A program made the translations under genes and the position numbers. 64,000 bases of DNA from CAYUMU01 sp964445985 (GTDB lineage: Bacteria; Planctomycetota; Planctomycetia; Pirellulales; S012-138): contig CAYUMU010000009.1 of NCBI GenBank assembly GCA_964445985.1, positions 1-64,000 on the forward strand, in the 5' to 3' direction. Below the pieces are notes generated by a model that searched no databases, was not told the origin of the DNA, and worked only from the letters and a program-made list of their open reading frames with translations. Within the stretch, counting starts at the first letter, position 1; each line of letters starts with the position of its first letter. Below, in pieces: positions 60,246 through 64,000 of the stretch.

Positions 60246-61673
60246 TTAGCCTTGTGGCTTGGCGACAAGCAGTTTTTCGTCGCCCGGTTCAAAGGTGTCG
60301 GGCTGCGGCGTGTCGGCGGTGATGCGTTTCCACGATTTGCCGTTCTCGCGGAACTTGCGGAAGTCCACCGCCTGGTAAGCCACGTTCAGATGCGGGGTTT
60401 CCACCGCTTTGCCCGCGGCGTGCGACTGCATGGCCGCCTGGAGCGCCCCGCTCACCAGCAGCGTGCGCTCCACCGGGTACGGCGGCTGGCCGGTCTTGAA
60501 CATGTGCTGGATGGAGTGCGAGAGGGCCTTGAACAGGCAGCGGTTACCCCAAGGGCCGTTGAACAGGGCCGTGGCGACCGGCTGTTCCTGGCCTCGCAGT
60601 TTCAAGGCAATATCCCAGCGATCGCTGGAACTTCCATACTTGAGGACGGTGGCGCGAAAACCGTCGCGATAGGTCACCACCAGGGCGTGATTGCCGGGGT
60701 TGTTGACATCCGAGGCCGGATGGCGCGGGATGTTGCGGCGGATGGGCCGGTCTTGTCGCACCACGTCCATCTTCTGCTCGGCTGTCAGCGCGGCTTCCAC
60801 CAAAGCCTGGGGCCAGGTGTTGCTTTGCAGGGCTGCCTGGAAGCGGTCGCCGGTCAGCATTTCAATCCTGGCGATGCCCGTTTCGCCCCCGGCGCGCAAT
60901 TCCACAAAAGACTGCAAGAGTTCCAATCCGTGGAAGTCGTACGATTCCATGCCGCCGCCATGAATGGCCACGGCCTCTTCAATCTGGCTGCCGGGCGGAA
61001 GATTCAGCTTGGGCCGCCGCTCCGCGAGCGGCACCGAACTGCCAGCCAACAGCGGGATGTGCAGCCGCCGCGCGGTATCGTACATTTCCTTGGCCCAATC
61101 CCAACGATACGACAGATGCTTGTCGTTGAAGATCGGCGCGCCGCGGCCCGACTGCTCCATCACGGCCACGATCTGATCGAAGAATTCTTTGCGAGGGTAC
61201 ATCCGCTGCCCGAGCTCGTTGTCGGGGTAATCGCCGTGCTCTCCGATCAGCAGCACGCCATCCACGGCCAGCGACTTCCCGCCGCAAGCCACGGCCCCGG
61301 CAATCGAATCGTAGAGCGGGATCTCGAACTTCTTGGAGATTTCCCGAGCCATGTCGTTGCCGGGAAACTGGTCCGCGTAAAACGAAACCACATCGCAGCC
61401 GGGGTCGACCAGTTCCCCGCTAAACAGGTACGGCTCGATAAAGTTTTCCAGAATGTTGTAGGCGTGCGAGCGGAAGCGCAGTTCGGTGAAAACGGCCGCG
61501 ATTTTGGGGCGACGGTTGGCTTTACTCGGTGTGGGTTTGCTTTCTTTCGCTTCCAGACCAAGGCCGCCGCAAGTCGACCAACCGGCCACCACCGCCGCCG
61601 CGCTGCCGGTTTGGGTTAAGAACTGTCGCCGGGTGGAGTTGCCGCCATGGTTGTCGGGATGGGAGTGACTCAT
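60246..61673 (-). CDS. Tat-exported protein of a planctomycete-type family
   Basis: 475 residues. The N-terminus has the twin-arginine motif TRRQFLTQTGSAAAVVAG. The mature domain (PKIAAVFTELRFRSHAYNIL, DVVSFYADQFPGNDMAREIS, DGVLLIGEHGDYPDNELGQR, VALKYGSS-like segments) is a family common in Planctomycetes, of unknown biochemistry. The start (MSHSHPDNHGGNSTRRQF) at 61673 is set by the Tat motif; the longer frame adds a repeat-containing stretch. I see no catalytic motif I can name. Confidence 0.8.
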   Translation of the reverse strand: MSHSHPDNHGGNSTRRQFLTQTGSAAAVVAGWSTCGGLGLEAKESKPTPSKANRRPKIAAVFTELRFRSHAYNILENFIEPYLFSGELVDPGCDVVSFYADQFPGNDMAREISKKFEIPLYDSIAGAVACGGKSLAVDGVLLIGEHGDYPDNELGQRMYPRKEFFDQIVAVMEQSGRGAPIFNDKHLSYRWDWAKEMYDTARRLHIPLLAGSSVPLAERRPKLNLPPGSQIEEAVAIHGGGMESYDFHGLELLQSFVELRAGGETGIARIEMLTGDRFQAALQSNTWPQALVEAALTAEQKMDVVRQDRPIRRNIPRHPASDVNNPGNHALVVTYRDGFRATVLKYGSSSDRWDIALKLRGQEQPVATALFNGPWGNRCLFKALSHSIQHMFKTGQPPYPVERTLLVSGALQAAMQSHAAGKAVETPHLNVAYQAVDFRKFRENGKSWKRITADTPQPDTFEPGDEKLLVAKPQG

Positions 61674-61779
61674 GGTGGGGGAGTGGCTCCTGGTGCGGAT
61701 GCGGTTGGTGCGGAGGGAAGACCGGCTGGGAAGACGACCCGAGTATAGGCCGGGCGGGTGGGCCAAACCACATAAAGTT

Positions 61780-61845
61780 GGTGGCTGGTAGCTAGTGGCT
61801 GGTAGCTGGTTGCTGGTGGTTGGTAGCTGGTAGCTGGTGGCTGGC
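61780..61845 (+). repeat. Tandem GGTAGCTGGTGGCTGG-type repeat
   Basis: About 66 bases of degenerate GCTGGTGG, GCTGGTAG and GCTAGTGG units in a row, between two divergent genes. The same units, fewer in number, are at 48177, 49364 and 53110. Confidence 0.75.
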
Positions 61846-62012
61846 GGGGTTTGGCTTTCCAATTTCTGGCGAGAGGCCCATGTTGAGGCCAGATAGTGAG
61901 GAGCTTTCTCTTGAGTGGAGCCCACGGCGGGGGATAAAATTTGCTAACGCCTATGCCTACGGCCTCGCCACCCTTGTCGGTTCCGTTATTCCCTTGGAAT
62001 GCCTTCCCCGTC

Positions 62013-62885
62013 ATGCTCTCGTCGATTGAACAGATTGAAAGCGTCATTGCCAACTATCAGAAGGCAACCGAAGCCAATCGCAACACGCCTGGTCGCGTGG
62101 GCAATGTGGTGGAGATCACCCCTGAGTTGGCCGACGAGGTGATGATCACGGCCGACCTCCATGGCAACCGCCGCAACTTTATCGCCATCCGCCGGCTGGC
62201 CGCGCTGGAGAAGAACCCGCGACGGCACTTAATCATGCACGAGGTTTGCCACGGGGGCCCCACTTACCCTGGCAATGGCGGCTGCATGTCGCACGGCATG
62301 CTCGAAGACGTGGCCCAAATGAAGGCCGATTTTCCGCGGCAGGTCCACTTCATTTTGAGCAATCACGAGTTGGCCGAACTCACGGACTACCCGATTCTCA
62401 AACAAAAGAAGATGCTCAACCTGCTGTTCCGGCTTGGCATGCAAGAGGCTTACGGGCCGGCCGCCGATAAAGTGCGCGAGGCTTCGCTGCCGTTTTTGAA
62501 GAGCTGCCCCCTGGCAGTGCGTCTGCCCGGCAAGGTGGTGGTTTGCCACAGCGCGCCGGCCAACTTCGACGCCCAGCGATTCGATACGAGCATTTTCGAC
62601 CGGCCGCTGGGACCTGAGGATTACATCGAACACGGAGACGTGTTCAATCTGGTGTGGGGGCGCGACTACCGACCAGAGAACGCGGCGGCCTTTGCCAAAG
62701 CCATCGACGCCGAAGTGCTGATCCACGGCCATGAGCCTTGCCCCGAAGGCTACCAGGTGCCTAATGACAAGCAGATCATCATCGATTGCTGCGGGGCCAA
62801 GGCCAGCTATTTGATGGTGCCAACGGATCGGGCGTTTACGCACGCCGAGTTGGTGAAACGGATTACGGCGTTGCCGACTTCTTAG
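62013..62885 (+). CDS. Calcineurin-like metallophosphatase
   Basis: 290 residues. The first metal motif is ADLHGNRRN (DLHG), then HGGPTYPGNGG and SNHELAELTD (the NHE motif), later VVVCHSAP and LIHGHEPCPEGY (the GH and H motifs). This fits the calcineurin-like superfamily; the PPP branch is a fair guess. Substrate unknown. ATG at 62013 was chosen over the 61941 frame because the family's N-terminus starts there. Confidence 0.82.
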   Translation: MLSSIEQIESVIANYQKATEANRNTPGRVGNVVEITPELADEVMITADLHGNRRNFIAIRRLAALEKNPRRHLIMHEVCHGGPTYPGNGGCMSHGMLEDVAQMKADFPRQVHFILSNHELAELTDYPILKQKKMLNLLFRLGMQEAYGPAADKVREASLPFLKSCPLAVRLPGKVVVCHSAPANFDAQRFDTSIFDRPLGPEDYIEHGDVFNLVWGRDYRPENAAAFAKAIDAEVLIHGHEPCPEGYQVPNDKQIIIDCCGAKASYLMVPTDRAFTHAELVKRITALPTS

Positions 62886-62888
62886 GCT

Positions 62889-64000
62889 CTAAGGCGCTGC
62901 CGACGGCGCCCAAATGTGCAGTCGATCACGATCCAATATGGCCAATGCTTTGCCCTCGCCGAGCACCGCCAATTTGGGCGTGCTGGCGACAGGCACTTCC
63001 GCGAGCAACTTGCCGGTATTGAGATTCCAGAGCGTTACCTGGGGCGTAGGGACGGAGTTGTACCCCGCGAAGAGTTGCGAGGCAGGATCGTAGGTGGCAG
63101 TGTACAGCGGCGGTAGTCTCTTTCGCAGATTGTCGCTCAGCAAACGGATTTGGGAACTTCTGGTATCGAGTACGCCCACGCCGGTGTTGGTGAGCACGAC
63201 GATGCCGCTGCCGTCTTTGGTAAAACCGATCGGGCGACAGGGCCAATTCATGGTTTGCTCGGCGCCCGTTTTCAGATGGATCAGGCGACACACGGAAGTG
63301 CGGTCGGTCATTTGAACCGACAAGGGAATCAGCACCTGGTCGCCATCGGGGTGGAAGATAAGCTCCCTGCCGTTGGTCGTGGCATCGAGATTGAAGGTGC
63401 GTTTCCGCTCAAGGCTGGGCAACTCAAAAACGGACAGGGCCTTTTGTGCGCGCGATAGCAGGAACTTGCCATCAAGCGAGAAGCCCAGGTTCCCCGCATA
63501 TTCCACGGCCGCAACCACGCCCAAGTGGCCCTTGCCGCGCATATCCACGACATTAATGGCCCCGGCGCTGTTCCATGCCAGCAGGTTGCCATCGGCCGAC
63601 ATGGCTGGCGCCGTGAGCGAATTGACCGGGGGCGTGAATTCCCAGAACTTTTTGCCGTCTCCTATGTCGTAGGCGGCAACCTTCGATTCGAGCCAGCTAA
63701 ACATGGCCAACGAATCACCCGAGGAAGTGATGATGTAGTTGCTCCAGTAGCGGGTGGGAGTTCCCGCGCGCACCCACGGTTTGGCGAGGGAGGCCGGCGT
63801 GACCGGCGCGCGCTGACCCAGGGGTAAGGTCTCGGGCAATCCCGCTGCTTGAACGGGCGACCATTCGGCGGCGAAAATTTGCCCATGGTGCGACTTTCCC
63901 GAGGAGTCGGTCAGCACATTGCCCGAGCCATCGTCGCAGTGATAGAGCGCCAGGGTTTGTGGATCGGCCTCGAACCGGGGCTGGGGAGTAAAATCACTGG
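62889..64000 (-). CDS. Beta-propeller protein with LamG-type head (partial, runs off the right edge)
   Basis: At least 370 residues; the open frame continues to the right edge without a stop, so it is 5'-truncated. The available N-terminal part reads ALYHCDDGSGNVLTDSSGKS and HHGQIF, the strand pattern of LamG/concanavalin-like domains (YxFDEGSGN..DSSGxxxHG). The rest has WD40/PQQ-like blades (SLAMFSWLESKVAAYDIGDG, LTAPAMSADGNLLAWNSAGA, GNLGFSLDGKFLLSRAQKAL). It stops three bases from the metallophosphatase stop, converging on it. Function unknown. Confidence 0.78.
   Translation of the reverse strand, partial: SDFTPQPRFEADPQTLALYHCDDGSGNVLTDSSGKSHHGQIFAAEWSPVQAAGLPETLPLGQRAPVTPASLAKPWVRAGTPTRYWSNYIITSSGDSLAMFSWLESKVAAYDIGDGKKFWEFTPPVNSLTAPAMSADGNLLAWNSAGAINVVDMRGKGHLGVVAAVEYAGNLGFSLDGKFLLSRAQKALSVFELPSLERKRTFNLDATTNGRELIFHPDGDQVLIPLSVQMTDRTSVCRLIHLKTGAEQTMNWPCRPIGFTKDGSGIVVLTNTGVGVLDTRSSQIRLLSDNLRKRLPPLYTATYDPASQLFAGYNSVPTPQVTLWNLNTGKLLAEVPVASTPKLAVLGEGKALAILDRDRLHIWAPSAAP

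Noticed and set aside
61780..61845. Possible CRISPR array.
   Set aside because: Units are degenerate, run directly into each other and have no unique spacers; no cas gene is in the window.

Overview
The window looks like a stretch of chromosome from a planctomycete of the Pirellulales type. The evidence is the family content: a DUF1559 pseudopilin with a GFTLVELLVVIAI prepilin motif, a second DUF1559-like lipoprotein, a PVC-type membrane dehydrogenase paired with a c-type cytochrome, a Tat-exported TRRQF protein, a BBP7/Lpg1974-like outer-membrane barrel, a small Hanks-type kinase, the futalosine menaquinone enzyme MqnE, and many short intergenic repeat families. GC content is high. There is no phage, transposase, CRISPR array, rRNA or tRNA that I can recognise.

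Layout. 1-6900 (+): a TPR lipoprotein, then the translation and nucleotide block rpsB, tsf, pyrH, frr, purB. 6913-7156: five parS-type centromere sites in one intergenic gap. 7.3-13.5 kb: two metal-dependent hydrolases, pgi, a DUF1559-like lipoprotein and an orphan LutA. 13.5-19 kb (-): an esterase, a haem-binding HEAT protein and a large SGNH/dehydrogenase protein, apparently one operon. 19.5-26.9 kb (+): a HAMP membrane protein with an alpha/beta-hydrolase, mqnE, a ModA-ModA/ModB/ModC molybdate-type transporter and a thioesterase. 27-31 kb: a phd-vapC cassette whose toxin is frameshifted, a dihydroorotase-like protein that has lost nearly all metal ligands, and a polytopic membrane protein. 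31.7-35 kb (+): CsbD, an exported protein and an ABC-2 permease.

35.3-40.5 kb is the most interesting locus. A HemP-family gene and, divergently, a DUF1559 pseudopilin, a lipoprotein, an exported Kelch protein, a small membrane protein and a DUF4198 protein flank a 623-bp region holding two near-identical 19-bp Fur-like palindromes, each placed on a good promoter. I read this as an iron- or haem-responsive envelope system.

40.5-64 kb: a branched-chain-type 2-oxoacid dehydrogenase operon (E1alpha, E1beta, E2), with a lipoate ligase family gene at 58.2 kb; a SUKH-ankyrin lipoprotein; asd; a kinase with a zinc-ribbon protein; a sirtuin; an outer-membrane protein; pheT without pheS; an SDR and YceH; an exported thioredoxin-like protein with a strong terminator; purU; a HEAT membrane protein; a SYLF protein; a Tat-exported protein; a metallophosphatase; and a beta-propeller/LamG protein cut by the right edge.

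Start sites were chosen from ribosome-binding sites and family alignment remembered from knowledge; no database search was run.
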